Assembly: GCA_964564625.1 (NCBI GenBank)
Contig: CAZMBE010000008.1
Location: forward strand, 1 to 64,000
DNA: 64,000 bases
DNA from: UBA2185 sp964564625
GTDB lineage: Bacteria; Desulfobacterota; Syntrophia; Syntrophales; UBA2185
Reading direction: 5' to 3'
Shown here piece by piece: positions 34,956 through 44,481 of this stretch. Numbering within the stretch: the stretch's first letter is position 1; every line of letters begins with the position of its first letter. The notes below the pieces were generated by a model. It did no database searches and was not told where the DNA came from. It saw only the letters and a list, made by a program, of their open reading frames with translations. The position numbers were made by a program, and so were the translations under genes.

Positions 34956-37478
34956 TTATGTTACATCGTCCTCTTCACCGGCAACGAAATTCAGATCTCC
35001 CGCCTCTTCTTCAGTTTCATCTTCCGGTGACAAACCATTGTCCTTTTCCTCTACTTCCCTTTCGGCGCGGGCCACTCCTACCAGTTTTTCCTCAGGATCA
35101 AGTTCAATAAGTTTTACCCCCTGTGTGCTCCTGTGCAAAAGGGGAACTTCTGCTACTTTCAGCCTGATAATCTTTCCCGCATCGCTTATCAGTATAATGT
35201 CTTCCTCACCTGTGACTTGGAGAACTCCGGAAACGTTTCCTATCTTCGAAACCGTTTTCAGATTGATTACCCCTTGTCCGCCCCTGTTCTGCCGTCGGTA
35301 TTCTTCCACATCCGTTCGCTTTCCGTAGCCGTTTTCGGACACGGTTATGATGGAATTGCCCTCCGTTGGTATCTCCATCCCGACTACCGCGTCGTCTTCA
35401 TCCATGCGGATCCCGATAACGCCACGGGCTGTCCTTCCCATGTCCCTCACATCCCCCTCATGGAAACGGATGGATTGTCCTTTTCGTGTTCCCAAAAAGA
35501 TATCCTGATCGCCCCTTGTCAATTGAACATCGATGAGATCATCCCCGTCATCTATCGTAACGGCAATAATCCCTCCTGATCGTGGATTAGAGTATGCCGC
35601 CAGCTCCGTTTTCTTGATTATGCCACGTTTCGTCACCATGACCACGGACTTACCGTCGGTGAACTCTTTCACCGGGAGGACCGATGCTACCCGCTCTCCC
35701 TGCGAAAGATTGACCAGATTCACGATTGCCTTCCCCTTTGCCGCCCGCCCGGCCTGGGGTATCTGATATACTTTCAGCCAGTATACTCTTCCTACGTTTG
35801 TAAAGATCAGGATATAGTGATGGGTGGAAGCGATAAATATCTTCTCGACAAAATCCTCCTCTTTGGTCCCCATGCCAACCTTCCCTTTTCCTCCCCGGCG
35901 CTGGCTTCGGTAAAGGCTGGCAGGATTTCTTTTAATGTATCCGGAATGCGACACGGTCACCACCATGTCTTCTTCCACAATCATATCCTCTATGTTAATA
36001 TCCTCTATACTCCCCACGATTTCTGTGCGTCTTTCATCACCGTACTTCTTCTTGATATCCTCCAGTTCCAACACTATGATATCCAATACCTTCTGAGGAT
36101 CATCGAGGATCCCCTGCAAGGTAATAATCAGCAGGGACAGTTCTTTGTGCTCGTCAAGGATCTTATCCCTCTCGAGCCCTGTGAGCCTCTGCAGACGCAT
36201 ATCTAAGATAGCCCGTGCCTGAATCTCCGTAAGACCAAAGTGTGTGGACAGCGCCTGTGCGGCCTCCTGGGGGCTTTTGGACTTCTTGATGAGCTGCACC
36301 ACCGCATCAATATGATTGAGGGCAATAATCAGCCCCTCCAGAATATGGGCTCTTTCTTTTGCTTTGCGCAGGTCATAGATCGTTCTCCGGGTAATGACTT
36401 CCTTGCGGAAATCGACAAACTTCTGCAGAACCTCCTTCAGGTTTAGTACCTTCGGCTGGCTGCGGTCGATCGCCAGCATGATAACGCCGAATGTCGTCTC
36501 CATCTGGGTATGCTTGTAAAGCTGATTGAGAATAACTCCGGAGGGCTCATCTTTTTTCAGGTCGATGACAATACGGATGCCGTCCCGATCCGACTCATCC
36601 CGGAGGTCGGCAATGCCTTCGATCTTTTTCTCTTTTACCAAGTCGGCAATCTTCTCCATCAGGTTGGCCTTGTTCACGAGATAAGGAAGTTCCGTAATGA
36701 TGATGCTCTCCCGGTCGTTCCTCGCGTTCCTCTCAATGATCGCTCTCGCCCTCATGCGGATGGAGCCCCGTCCTGTCTGGTAGGCGGAGATGATCCCTTC
36801 CCTCCCGTTGATGAAACCGGCAGTAGGAAAATCGGGTCCCTTGATATGGTGCATCAGTTCTTCAATCGTGATCTCCGGTGTGCGGATGAGGGCAATCGTC
36901 CCTTCGATGAGTTCACGTAAGTTATGGGGCGGGATATTGGTAGCCACACCCACGGCAATCCCCGAAGTGCCGTTCAGCAGAAGCGCAGGGATCCGTGCAG
37001 GCAGGACAGCGGGTTCCTGCATGGAGGCGTCGTAGTTGGGGACAAAATCGACCGTTTCTTTTTCCAGGTCAGCGAGCATCTCCTCGGCAAGTCTCGCCAT
37101 CCGGATTTCCGTGTAACGCATCGCGGCAGGAGGGTCACCATCAACAGAACCAAAATTTCCCTGTCCGTCGATCAACGGATAGCGCATGGAGAAGTCCTGG
37201 GCCATGCGGACAATGGTATCGTAAGCGGCGGTATCCCCGTGGGGATGATACTTACCGATGATATCACCGACGATCCTTGCGGATTTTTTATAGGCCTTGT
37301 TCCAGACATTTCCCATCTCCGACATGGCATAGAGAACCCGGCGGTGGACCGGTTTCATACCGTCCCGTACATCCGGAATCGCCCGGCCGATAATTACGCT
37401 CATGGCGTAATCCATGTAGGATTTTTTCATTTCATCTTCTATATTAATGGGAATATTCTTCTGGAAAAGTTGCTCCAT
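34956..37478 (-). CDS. gyrA: DNA gyrase subunit A
   Basis: An 840-residue gyrase subunit. SYMDYAMSVIIGRAIPDVRDG opens it, the active Tyr is in AAMRYTEIRMAR, and the GyrA box is complete (SQRRGGKG), which separates it from ParC. The C-terminal pinwheel repeats follow, ending in an acidic tail (DETEEEAGDLN). The ATG at 37478 is preferred over an upstream frame start at 37532. It follows gyrB by several kilobases on the same strand near the origin. Confidence 0.96.
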   Translation of the reverse strand: MEQLFQKNIPINIEDEMKKSYMDYAMSVIIGRAIPDVRDGMKPVHRRVLYAMSEMGNVWNKAYKKSARIVGDIIGKYHPHGDTAAYDTIVRMAQDFSMRYPLIDGQGNFGSVDGDPPAAMRYTEIRMARLAEEMLADLEKETVDFVPNYDASMQEPAVLPARIPALLLNGTSGIAVGVATNIPPHNLRELIEGTIALIRTPEITIEELMHHIKGPDFPTAGFINGREGIISAYQTGRGSIRMRARAIIERNARNDRESIIITELPYLVNKANLMEKIADLVKEKKIEGIADLRDESDRDGIRIVIDLKKDEPSGVILNQLYKHTQMETTFGVIMLAIDRSQPKVLNLKEVLQKFVDFRKEVITRRTIYDLRKAKERAHILEGLIIALNHIDAVVQLIKKSKSPQEAAQALSTHFGLTEIQARAILDMRLQRLTGLERDKILDEHKELSLLIITLQGILDDPQKVLDIIVLELEDIKKKYGDERRTEIVGSIEDINIEDMIVEEDMVVTVSHSGYIKRNPASLYRSQRRGGKGKVGMGTKEEDFVEKIFIASTHHYILIFTNVGRVYWLKVYQIPQAGRAAKGKAIVNLVNLSQGERVASVLPVKEFTDGKSVVMVTKRGIIKKTELAAYSNPRSGGIIAVTIDDGDDLIDVQLTRGDQDIFLGTRKGQSIRFHEGDVRDMGRTARGVIGIRMDEDDAVVGMEIPTEGNSIITVSENGYGKRTDVEEYRRQNRGGQGVINLKTVSKIGNVSGVLQVTGEEDIILISDAGKIIRLKVAEVPLLHRSTQGVKLIELDPEEKLVGVARAEREVEEKDNGLSPEDETEEEAGDLNFVAGEEDDVT

Positions 37479-37713
37479 ACAAATCAAGCCCTCGTTGCGT
37501 ATTTTGATTTCAAAAATATCCTGCAATTTCAATTACTAACACGGCAGGCATTTTGTGTAGTCTTATACCATTTTTTGCCGGATAAGTCGCCTTTTTTTTA
37601 TCTTTATGCCGGTAAAATTTCGGCTGCATGATTCGCGGCAAATCCCGTGAAATATTTGACTTTAGACATTTCTCTGATTATGATGAGACTGATGTTTTCG
37701 GGGAGCTTGGGAA

Positions 37714-38466
37714 ATGCGGATTAAATTTTCTTTACTCTCGTTTGTATGTCTTGCATGTCTGGGATGTGTACTCATGTGTCCTACAAAAAAGTCGATAGAT
37801 ACCATTTATTACATGACAGGACAAGAAATGGCGGAGAGCCTCATCGTGATGCTTCCCGGGAGCAGGGATGCATCCGTGGATTATATGCACCACGGCTTTA
37901 TTAAAGCCTTGCAGGATTCCGGCATCCGCGCCGATGCTCTCGCAGTGGATGCCCATTATGGATACTATCACGATAAAACTCTTCTCCCTCGACTCTATGA
38001 AGACGTCATTCTCCCAGCCAGACAGAGGGGCTATAACAATGTATGGTTATTAGGAATATCTATGGGAGGGTTAGGGGCACTTCTCTATGCACAGCAGCAT
38101 CCCGATACCCTCAATGGAGTAATCGTGCTTGCACCGTTTCTCGGCGATAAGGATGTGTGTGACGAGATTGCGTCTGCAGGCGGGCTCGCGCTATGGTCTC
38201 CCCAGGCACCTATACGCGGGGAAGATTATCAGCGCAACCTCTGGCAATGGCTCAAAGGGTATATACATTCACAAGAACGCCTTCCCCTCCTTGTGGTTGG
38301 ATACGGGAACAAAGACAGATTCGCCACATCCAACAGACTGCTTGCGGAAATCCTGCCGAAAGACCAGGTATGTGTGGTGCCCGGGGGACATGAATGGGAG
38401 ACCTGGTACCGCATCTATGCGATCTTCTTACAGTCGGGAGTGATCACCCGCTCCTTGACTCCTTGA
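37714..38466 (+). CDS. Secreted alpha/beta hydrolase (lipoprotein)
   Basis: A 250-residue protein. A signal sequence ends in lipobox CLACLGC (Cys18). The alpha/beta hydrolase nucleophile elbow is LLGISMGGLGA, the acid is in GNKDRFATS, and the His in PGGHEW. The first strand MVMLPGSRDAS is typical. It may be an esterase or lipase-like enzyme in the periplasm or outer membrane. It is alone between gyrA and the 5'-nucleotidase gene. Confidence 0.82.
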   Translation: MRIKFSLLSFVCLACLGCVLMCPTKKSIDTIYYMTGQEMAESLIVMLPGSRDASVDYMHHGFIKALQDSGIRADALAVDAHYGYYHDKTLLPRLYEDVILPARQRGYNNVWLLGISMGGLGALLYAQQHPDTLNGVIVLAPFLGDKDVCDEIASAGGLALWSPQAPIRGEDYQRNLWQWLKGYIHSQERLPLLVVGYGNKDRFATSNRLLAEILPKDQVCVVPGGHEWETWYRIYAIFLQSGVITRSLTP

Positions 38467-38494
38467 ACCCTATGTGAGAATACGAGCTCTCGAA

Positions 38495-40459
38495 TTATGC
38501 TCCCATCGTATCTGATTTGCGAATGCGATCTACTTTGTGTACGATGACCCACACTATGAAAAGGACAATGGCGCAGGAAACAAGAATCAAGAACAGGACA
38601 CTCCATGTGACCCAGCCGCCCCCATTGAGAAGATCTACGGGGTTCCGGGAGGCCTTCAGCACGATACGGCCTTCCACGCCACGATAGCGTTCAGGCACAT
38701 TGGGAATGCCGTCACCATCAGAATCCGGGAATGATGCGAGATACTCGGCAAGAGCAACCCATTCCTTGACCTCACCGATGCCGGATTGACCACTGGCACC
38801 TACTGTCAGCGTTTTGATATCCTTAACCGGGATCCCCTTGTCATCCCTTAACTGAACACGTAGTATCCCGTGGGATTTTTCGCTGATGTTACGTAATAAA
38901 TCCGCCGTGAACGAGTTGACCACTATGCGATAGAGCGTGCCTGCTTCCAAAGGTTTGTATTCGCCGTTCTCATCCTGAACCTTCACCGAGATGACACGAT
39001 CGAATATCACACGATGGGGATTGTACTCGAACGTGATGCCGGACACCTGCAGATATGCATCATTCTGATGCGGTGCCACGGACGCATGTACCTCAAGGAA
39101 GTTTTTAAGTTCTGCACCGGTAAGATAGCCCGCAATTAACGTGTTTCCGGAGAGACCATTATCACCAGGGCCCATGGAGAGTACGTGAAACACATCCGGA
39201 ACGGATATTTTCCCTTGGACGAACGAAGCGCGTACTGTTCCTATTCCCTGAACCGCCGCGTGCACATGACGGTAGTGTGAACCCTCCGTCTTTTTCACGG
39301 CATGGCGAAAGGCATCGGTGATTAGATTGCCGAGCCCCGTCTCTCCCGGATGGGCATACAGGTAGGAAAGCGGTTCCATGTTGAAACCAACTTCAGCCAA
39401 GACCTGATCAAAACGGTAGTGAAAGTGAGCCAGATAATCCTGCTCCACAATGTGTTTAAAAGACTCAATATCTTGAGCAACCGTGGGATCTTCCGGCAAT
39501 TCTGGCGCCATGTTCACCAGCTTATAGGATTCCACCGAAGCGCCCTTCTCTTTGGAAAATGACACGTGCAGAACCCCGAGATATGAACTGTAACTGCCGG
39601 CTGAAATGATGATTGTCTTGCCGACTATGAGGGGCTTCGGTAGAATCGTGTGGGTATGGCCACTGATAATCACGTCGATATCGGGCACTTTTTCCGCAAG
39701 GATTTCATCCTCGGAAATGTTCCGTATGGGTCGAGTACCGCTGTGTGAGAGACAGATAATCACATCTGCCTTTTCATTCTTTCTCAGGATATTGACCACA
39801 CGTTTACTCGCTTCCACCGGATTGACGAAGGTCACCGGTTTTGCATACGGTGCGACTTCCGCTGCGTTCTTACCCATAAGGCCGAGAATACCGATTTTTA
39901 TGCCACCCCGCTCGACAACAATATATTCGCGCACAGGAAAGTCACGGAACGCTTTTTTGAGCTCAGCATCTCCTGTCCCGTCTTTGCTAAATTCGATATT
40001 CGAAGTAACTATCTCAGGATGGGGCTTTCCCCGTGCTTTCACTGTACGAAGCATTTTCGCAAGGCCTTCCGGATAAAAATCAAAATCGTGGTTACCCAGG
40101 GTGGTTATGTCGTAACCCATTTTTCCCATAAGCCTGAATTCCAGTGCCTTGTCGGGAAGTACTGTATGAAAAAGGGTCCCCTCCGCAAAATCGCCGGCAT
40201 CCACAAGGAGTGTCTTATCGCCGTGACGGGTACGTTCATGGTGTATGGCTGCGGCCAGTTTGGCGTAGCCACCTTCTGTCGTCACCCTTCCGTCACTTCC
40301 AATAACCGGGTGTGGAAGGAAGTAGGAGTGAAGATCATGGGTAAACAGTATCACCAGATTCCCGGATGAAGCTCCCTCTTGCGTCCAGCTTTTTGAGGCG
40401 GTCAGCGCAATAATGAAGATGGCAAGCAGAAATAGTATCGATAGTTTGACGGCACGCAT
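38495..40459 (-). CDS. UshA-like 5'-nucleotidase/phosphoesterase, membrane anchored
   Basis: A 654-residue protein with a signal peptide (SILFLLAIFIIALTASKSWT). Metallophosphatase motifs follow: LFTHDLHSYFLP, LLVDAGDFAEGT, ITTLGNHDFDFYPE, ADVIICLSHSGT and IISGHTHTI. The C-terminal 5'-nucleotidase domain spans about 350-560. Near the end is a calcium-type repeat (DSDGDGIPNVPE) and a single transmembrane anchor (VLFLILVSCAIVLFIVWVIV). It hydrolyses nucleotides or sugar phosphates outside the inner membrane. The anchored form with the DSDGDG motif differs from free UshA. Confidence 0.87.
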   Translation of the reverse strand: MRAVKLSILFLLAIFIIALTASKSWTQEGASSGNLVILFTHDLHSYFLPHPVIGSDGRVTTEGGYAKLAAAIHHERTRHGDKTLLVDAGDFAEGTLFHTVLPDKALEFRLMGKMGYDITTLGNHDFDFYPEGLAKMLRTVKARGKPHPEIVTSNIEFSKDGTGDAELKKAFRDFPVREYIVVERGGIKIGILGLMGKNAAEVAPYAKPVTFVNPVEASKRVVNILRKNEKADVIICLSHSGTRPIRNISEDEILAEKVPDIDVIISGHTHTILPKPLIVGKTIIISAGSYSSYLGVLHVSFSKEKGASVESYKLVNMAPELPEDPTVAQDIESFKHIVEQDYLAHFHYRFDQVLAEVGFNMEPLSYLYAHPGETGLGNLITDAFRHAVKKTEGSHYRHVHAAVQGIGTVRASFVQGKISVPDVFHVLSMGPGDNGLSGNTLIAGYLTGAELKNFLEVHASVAPHQNDAYLQVSGITFEYNPHRVIFDRVISVKVQDENGEYKPLEAGTLYRIVVNSFTADLLRNISEKSHGILRVQLRDDKGIPVKDIKTLTVGASGQSGIGEVKEWVALAEYLASFPDSDGDGIPNVPERYRGVEGRIVLKASRNPVDLLNGGGWVTWSVLFLILVSCAIVLFIVWVIVHKVDRIRKSDTMGA

Positions 40460-40694
40460 TGTAGTTCTCACAGATCAAAATCAAAGCCCTGGGCTAACAC
40501 ATTACACCTCTGCCCCTGATGGATCCGGATCCTGAAGGTGGTATCCAATGTTCAAGTGTATCCTTGGCCTGTCCATGCCCTTGCCATGCTCTGGTAGAGC
40601 CGTTGTGTCCGGTTGGAGATAAGGTAATGCCCATGCCCTTAACAGAGCAAACTATTCCTGTTCTAAAAAAATCAGGATATGGTTGCCTCTTTGC

Positions 40695-40710
40695 GGGGGA
40701 AGCATCCCCC
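40695..40710 (-). terminator. Hairpin just after gyrB
   Basis: GGGGGA-agca-TCCCCC lies 5 bases beyond the gyrB stop. No T run follows on the minus strand, so termination strength is uncertain. Confidence 0.35.
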
Positions 40711-40714
40711 CCCC

Positions 40715-43123
40715 TTACACATCCAGATTGGACGCGTAGAGGGCATTTTTGTAGATAAATTCTTTGCGGGGTTCCACATGGTCTCCCATGAGGGTAGTGA
40801 AGATTTCATCGGCGACCACCAGGTCATCCACCCTGACCTGGAGGAGAGTTCTTTTTTCCGGATTCATGGTGGTCTCCCATAGCTGTTCGGGGTTCATCTC
40901 ACCGAGACCTTTGTAGCGCTGAATCGAGAGACCTTTCTGACCCATCGCCGTCACGTATTCCACGAGGGCCGTCATGCCGGCAAGTTCTTTCCTGCCCTTT
41001 TCCTCATCGTCCATGACCACGGTGTAAGGTGCCTCTCCCAGGACGCTTACCTGGTTGAGCAGGTCCTTGATTTCAATAAATCTCGGTGACTTGAATATCT
41101 CCCGGTCGATGACTGTGGTGAATATTTGCCCCTTCATGCGGTAATCAAGGACGAGCTTATAGCTGCTGTGCTCCGGATCGGGTTCTGTTCTGTAGCTTTC
41201 GAGCCTTTCCCCGACAGCCATCCTGGTCCGCCTTGCAACTTTCAGCAGGGACTCCTCGCTTTGAAAATCGGCCGGAGCAAAAGCTGGGTCACCGGCGATG
41301 ACCCGCATGACCGTCCTGTTCTTGTCCTCTTTTTCAAAACGATCCAGAACTGTTTCTATCCGCATTACCTTCTTCACAAGATTAAGCAGGCGGTTTCCCG
41401 TGATATTGTTTCCATTACCGGTCTGGAGGGAAAGTTTGTTCACCCCGTTTTCGAGGATGTAGTTTCTCATCTCCTCCTCATTATGGATATAGAGCTCTTT
41501 CTTCCTGTCCACTACCTTAAAGAGTGGCGGTTGGGCGATATAGAGATATCCCCTCTCTATTAATTCTTTCATCTGCCGGAAAAAGAATGTGAGGAGCAAT
41601 GTCCGGATATGGAGGCCATCAACATCGGCATCCGTCATGATGATGACTTTGTGATACCGGAGTTTGCTGACATCGAAATCACCTTCCTCCCGCCCTATGC
41701 CGGCGCCAAGAGCGGTAACAATAACTTTTATTTCTTCATTTTGCAGCATCTTGTCGAAACGGGCTTTTTCCACGTTGAGCACCTTGCCGCGGAGGGGCAA
41801 AATCGCCTGATTCTTCCGATCCCGTCCCTGTTTGGCCGAGCCGCCGGCACTGTCGCCTTCCACGAGGTAGACCTCGCTCAGGGCGGGATCACGCTCCTGA
41901 CAATCAGCAAGTTTGCCGGGCAGAGCGCCGACCTCAAGGGCGCTCTTTCTGCGCGTGAGCTCCTTCGCGCGCCGCGCCGCATCCCTGGCCCTTGCAGCAT
42001 CCAGGGCTTTGCCCAGTATCTGCTTCGCTACAGAGGGATTCTCTTCCAGGTAGCTTCCCAGTTTCTCATACACAATCCCTTCAACCAGTCCCTTGACCTC
42101 GCTGTTACCGAGCTTGGTCTTCGTCTGTCCCTCAAATTGGGGTTCTTTCAGTTTCACGCTGATCACGCAGGAGAGACCCTCCCGTACGTCCTCCCCCCGA
42201 ATGACATCTTTCCCGTTCTTGATAAGGTTGTTGTTCGCAGCATAGTTATTGATGACCCGCGTGAGGGCGGATTTGAAACCGCTCATGTGCGTTCCGCCTT
42301 CCGTGGTATTGATGCTGTTGGCATAAGAGAAGATGCTTTCGGCATACGTGTCATTATACTGCAGGGCTACCTCCACCTGGCAATCTTCCTTGGTGCCGTC
42401 GAAATAGATCGGTTTTTTGTGCAGAACCCCTTTGTGCCGATTGATATATTCCACGAATGAGACAATCCCGCCTTTGTAAAAGAATTCGCTCTTTTTGCCG
42501 TCCCTTTCGTCCATAAGGGTAATTTTCACACCCTTATTCAGAAAGGCAAGTTCTCGGAGCCGGTTGGAAAGAATATCAAAACTGAAATCGATATCATCGA
42601 ATATTTCATGGTCGGGCTTGAAGGTAATCTTTGTCCCCCGCCCCCTCGTTTTCCCGGCTTCATCCAGGTCCTGTGTGGGCACTCCTCTGCAGTAGGACTG
42701 CCGGTACACTTTTCCATCCCGCCTTACCTCCAGTTCAAGGTATGAGGAAAGGGCATTGACGACGGAAACACCTACACCATGGAGCCCGCCGGATATTTTG
42801 TAGCTTTCGTTGGAAAATTTTGCTCCGGCATGAAGTTTGGTAAGCACCACCTGTGCCGCCGAAACCCCTTCATCCTTGTGCATGCCTACGGGAATTCCAC
42901 GGCCGTTATCATCAACCATCACGCTGTTATCCGCCCTGATCTTCACTTCGATAGTGTCGCAGTAACCCGCAGCCGCTTCATCGACACTATTATCAACCAC
43001 CTCATATACCAGGTGATGGAGACCTTCCTTGCCGGTGCTGCCTATGTACATGGCAGGTCTTTTTCGCACAGCCTCAAGGCCTTCCAATACTTTTATACTA
43101 TCTGCACCATACTGTTCCGTCAT
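40715..43123 (-). CDS. gyrB: DNA gyrase subunit B
   Basis: An 802-residue type II topoisomerase subunit. The GHKL ATPase has EVVDNSVDEA, DDNGRGIPVG and GGLHGVGVSVVNALS; the TOPRIM domain has LVEGDSAGGSAKQGRD and MTDADVDGLHI. Length agrees with the longer Gram-negative type. The ATG at 43123 starts MTEQYGADSIKVLEGLEAV. It follows dnaN by 85 bases in the dnaA-dnaN-gyrB order usual at bacterial origins, except that recF is absent. Confidence 0.97.
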   Translation of the reverse strand: MTEQYGADSIKVLEGLEAVRKRPAMYIGSTGKEGLHHLVYEVVDNSVDEAAAGYCDTIEVKIRADNSVMVDDNGRGIPVGMHKDEGVSAAQVVLTKLHAGAKFSNESYKISGGLHGVGVSVVNALSSYLELEVRRDGKVYRQSYCRGVPTQDLDEAGKTRGRGTKITFKPDHEIFDDIDFSFDILSNRLRELAFLNKGVKITLMDERDGKKSEFFYKGGIVSFVEYINRHKGVLHKKPIYFDGTKEDCQVEVALQYNDTYAESIFSYANSINTTEGGTHMSGFKSALTRVINNYAANNNLIKNGKDVIRGEDVREGLSCVISVKLKEPQFEGQTKTKLGNSEVKGLVEGIVYEKLGSYLEENPSVAKQILGKALDAARARDAARRAKELTRRKSALEVGALPGKLADCQERDPALSEVYLVEGDSAGGSAKQGRDRKNQAILPLRGKVLNVEKARFDKMLQNEEIKVIVTALGAGIGREEGDFDVSKLRYHKVIIMTDADVDGLHIRTLLLTFFFRQMKELIERGYLYIAQPPLFKVVDRKKELYIHNEEEMRNYILENGVNKLSLQTGNGNNITGNRLLNLVKKVMRIETVLDRFEKEDKNRTVMRVIAGDPAFAPADFQSEESLLKVARRTRMAVGERLESYRTEPDPEHSSYKLVLDYRMKGQIFTTVIDREIFKSPRFIEIKDLLNQVSVLGEAPYTVVMDDEEKGRKELAGMTALVEYVTAMGQKGLSIQRYKGLGEMNPEQLWETTMNPEKRTLLQVRVDDLVVADEIFTTLMGDHVEPRKEFIYKNALYASNLDV

Positions 43124-43208
43124 GGTTTCTTTTCCTTTTACCCCTCTCCTCACATTACCACGATCACCGCGGTGCTGAGCACCCCGGAATTCCATACGAT
43201 GTCAATTA

Positions 43209-44330
43209 TTAAACTTTTAGTGGCATGACAATGCACACGTATTCATCATTGCTCGCAGGTTTGATAACTCCCGGCTTCATACCCACACCCATTTCAAAGA
43301 TGACTGTTTCCTCATCAATAACCTCTATGGCATCAATCAGGTATTTCACATTATAGCCCATGGAAATGTTTTGATCATGATAGGCTACCTCAATCTCCTC
43401 TTTTGCTTCTCCTACATCCGGGTTTGTTGACTCCAGCATCATTTTTCCATCTGATAACGAGAAAATAACACCACTGTACCTTTCACTCGATACCACACTC
43501 ATCCTGCGGAGAGCATGGAGAATTGAATTCTTTTCAAATTTTATGACAATTCCCTTTTCTGACGGTATAACCCTCCGATAGTCAGGATATTCCGCATCCA
43601 CAAGGCTTACTCTCAACATGGTGCTGTCCGTCTTGACGATACACATGCCCTGACGTACCCCCAGAGAAACTTCTTCCGGCGCATCTTCAATCAGCCTCTT
43701 AATCTCATTCAACCCCTTTTTCGGAATAATGATTCCTTTTTCGAGTGCAAAAGACGCCTCTTCCCCGATATCTGCATTCGCGATAGCCAGACGATGCCCA
43801 TCCGTTGCAACCATTCTTAGTGTTTTTTTTCCACCATCATCAATAGTTTCAAAAAGGACACCGTTCAAATTTTTCCTCATTTCATCACCAGACATGGCAA
43901 AAGACGTCTTACCAATTAACCCCTCAATCAATTGTCCTTTCATAGTATGAAACATAACTTCGCCGCGGTCGTCAATCACACTGGGAAAATCATCTGCGGG
44001 CAAACCGGAAATTTTATACATTATTTTTTGACAGGTTACCGTCACCCTGTTACTTTCATTCGACTCAAACTGAATACTATCACCCTGTATTTCCCGTATC
44101 ATCTCATACAGTTTTCGTGCGGATACGGTAACATGACCTTCCGTGATAATTTCCGCATCATAATCCGCAACTAATCCTATCTCCCTGTCTGTAGCCACTA
44201 TTCTGATTTTATTATTATCCGTCTTGAGAAGAATATTGTTAAGGATCGGCATGGTAGTTTTTTTCTCAACAATACTGAGCGTCTTTTGGATACCCTCCAG
44301 GAAGGTATTTCTTTGCACGGTAAATTTCAT
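43209..44330 (-). CDS. dnaN: DNA polymerase III sliding clamp (beta)
   Basis: A 373-residue beta clamp of three similar domains. MKFTVQRNTFLEGIQKTLS opens it, MPILNNILLKT lies in domain I, VATDGHRLAIA in domain II, and VCIVMPLKV at the end. GTG-GCA precede the ATG at 44330, and AAAGGATG is the ribosome site. It is separated from dnaA by a 151-base spacer containing DnaA-box-like sites. Confidence 0.96.
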   Translation of the reverse strand: MKFTVQRNTFLEGIQKTLSIVEKKTTMPILNNILLKTDNNKIRIVATDREIGLVADYDAEIITEGHVTVSARKLYEMIREIQGDSIQFESNESNRVTVTCQKIMYKISGLPADDFPSVIDDRGEVMFHTMKGQLIEGLIGKTSFAMSGDEMRKNLNGVLFETIDDGGKKTLRMVATDGHRLAIANADIGEEASFALEKGIIIPKKGLNEIKRLIEDAPEEVSLGVRQGMCIVKTDSTMLRVSLVDAEYPDYRRVIPSEKGIVIKFEKNSILHALRRMSVVSSERYSGVIFSLSDGKMMLESTNPDVGEAKEEIEVAYHDQNISMGYNVKYLIDAIEVIDEETVIFEMGVGMKPGVIKPASNDEYVCIVMPLKV

Positions 44331-44336
44331 TGCCAC

Positions 44337-44481
44337 ATCCTTTCTATAATATTTTTTATATAGTTATAAATTAATAGTCATAGTAATAGGGACTGTGATT
44401 CTTGTTGATGAATTTCTTTATCGGGGTAATCACGCGTACATGGGAAACGTACATCTGTGTATAACCTTTGTGCATAAACTG
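44337..44481. other. Candidate replication origin (AT-rich, DnaA-box-like)
   Basis: The dnaA-dnaN spacer has an AT-rich stretch (44340-44390) that could unwind, and two near-consensus DnaA boxes: TGTGTATAA at 44456-44464 and TGTGCATAA at 44469-44477, each one mismatch from TGTGGATAA. Two further box-like sites lie upstream of dnaA. Gene order and the change of gene orientation nearby also support an origin here. A proper cluster of consensus boxes is not evident, so the exact origin remains open. Confidence 0.5.

Noticed and set aside
40519..40714. Plus-strand reading frame of about 79 codons before gyrB's end
   Set aside because: Proline/cysteine-rich, no ribosome site, no family; it overlaps the gyrB 3' end and looks like chance.
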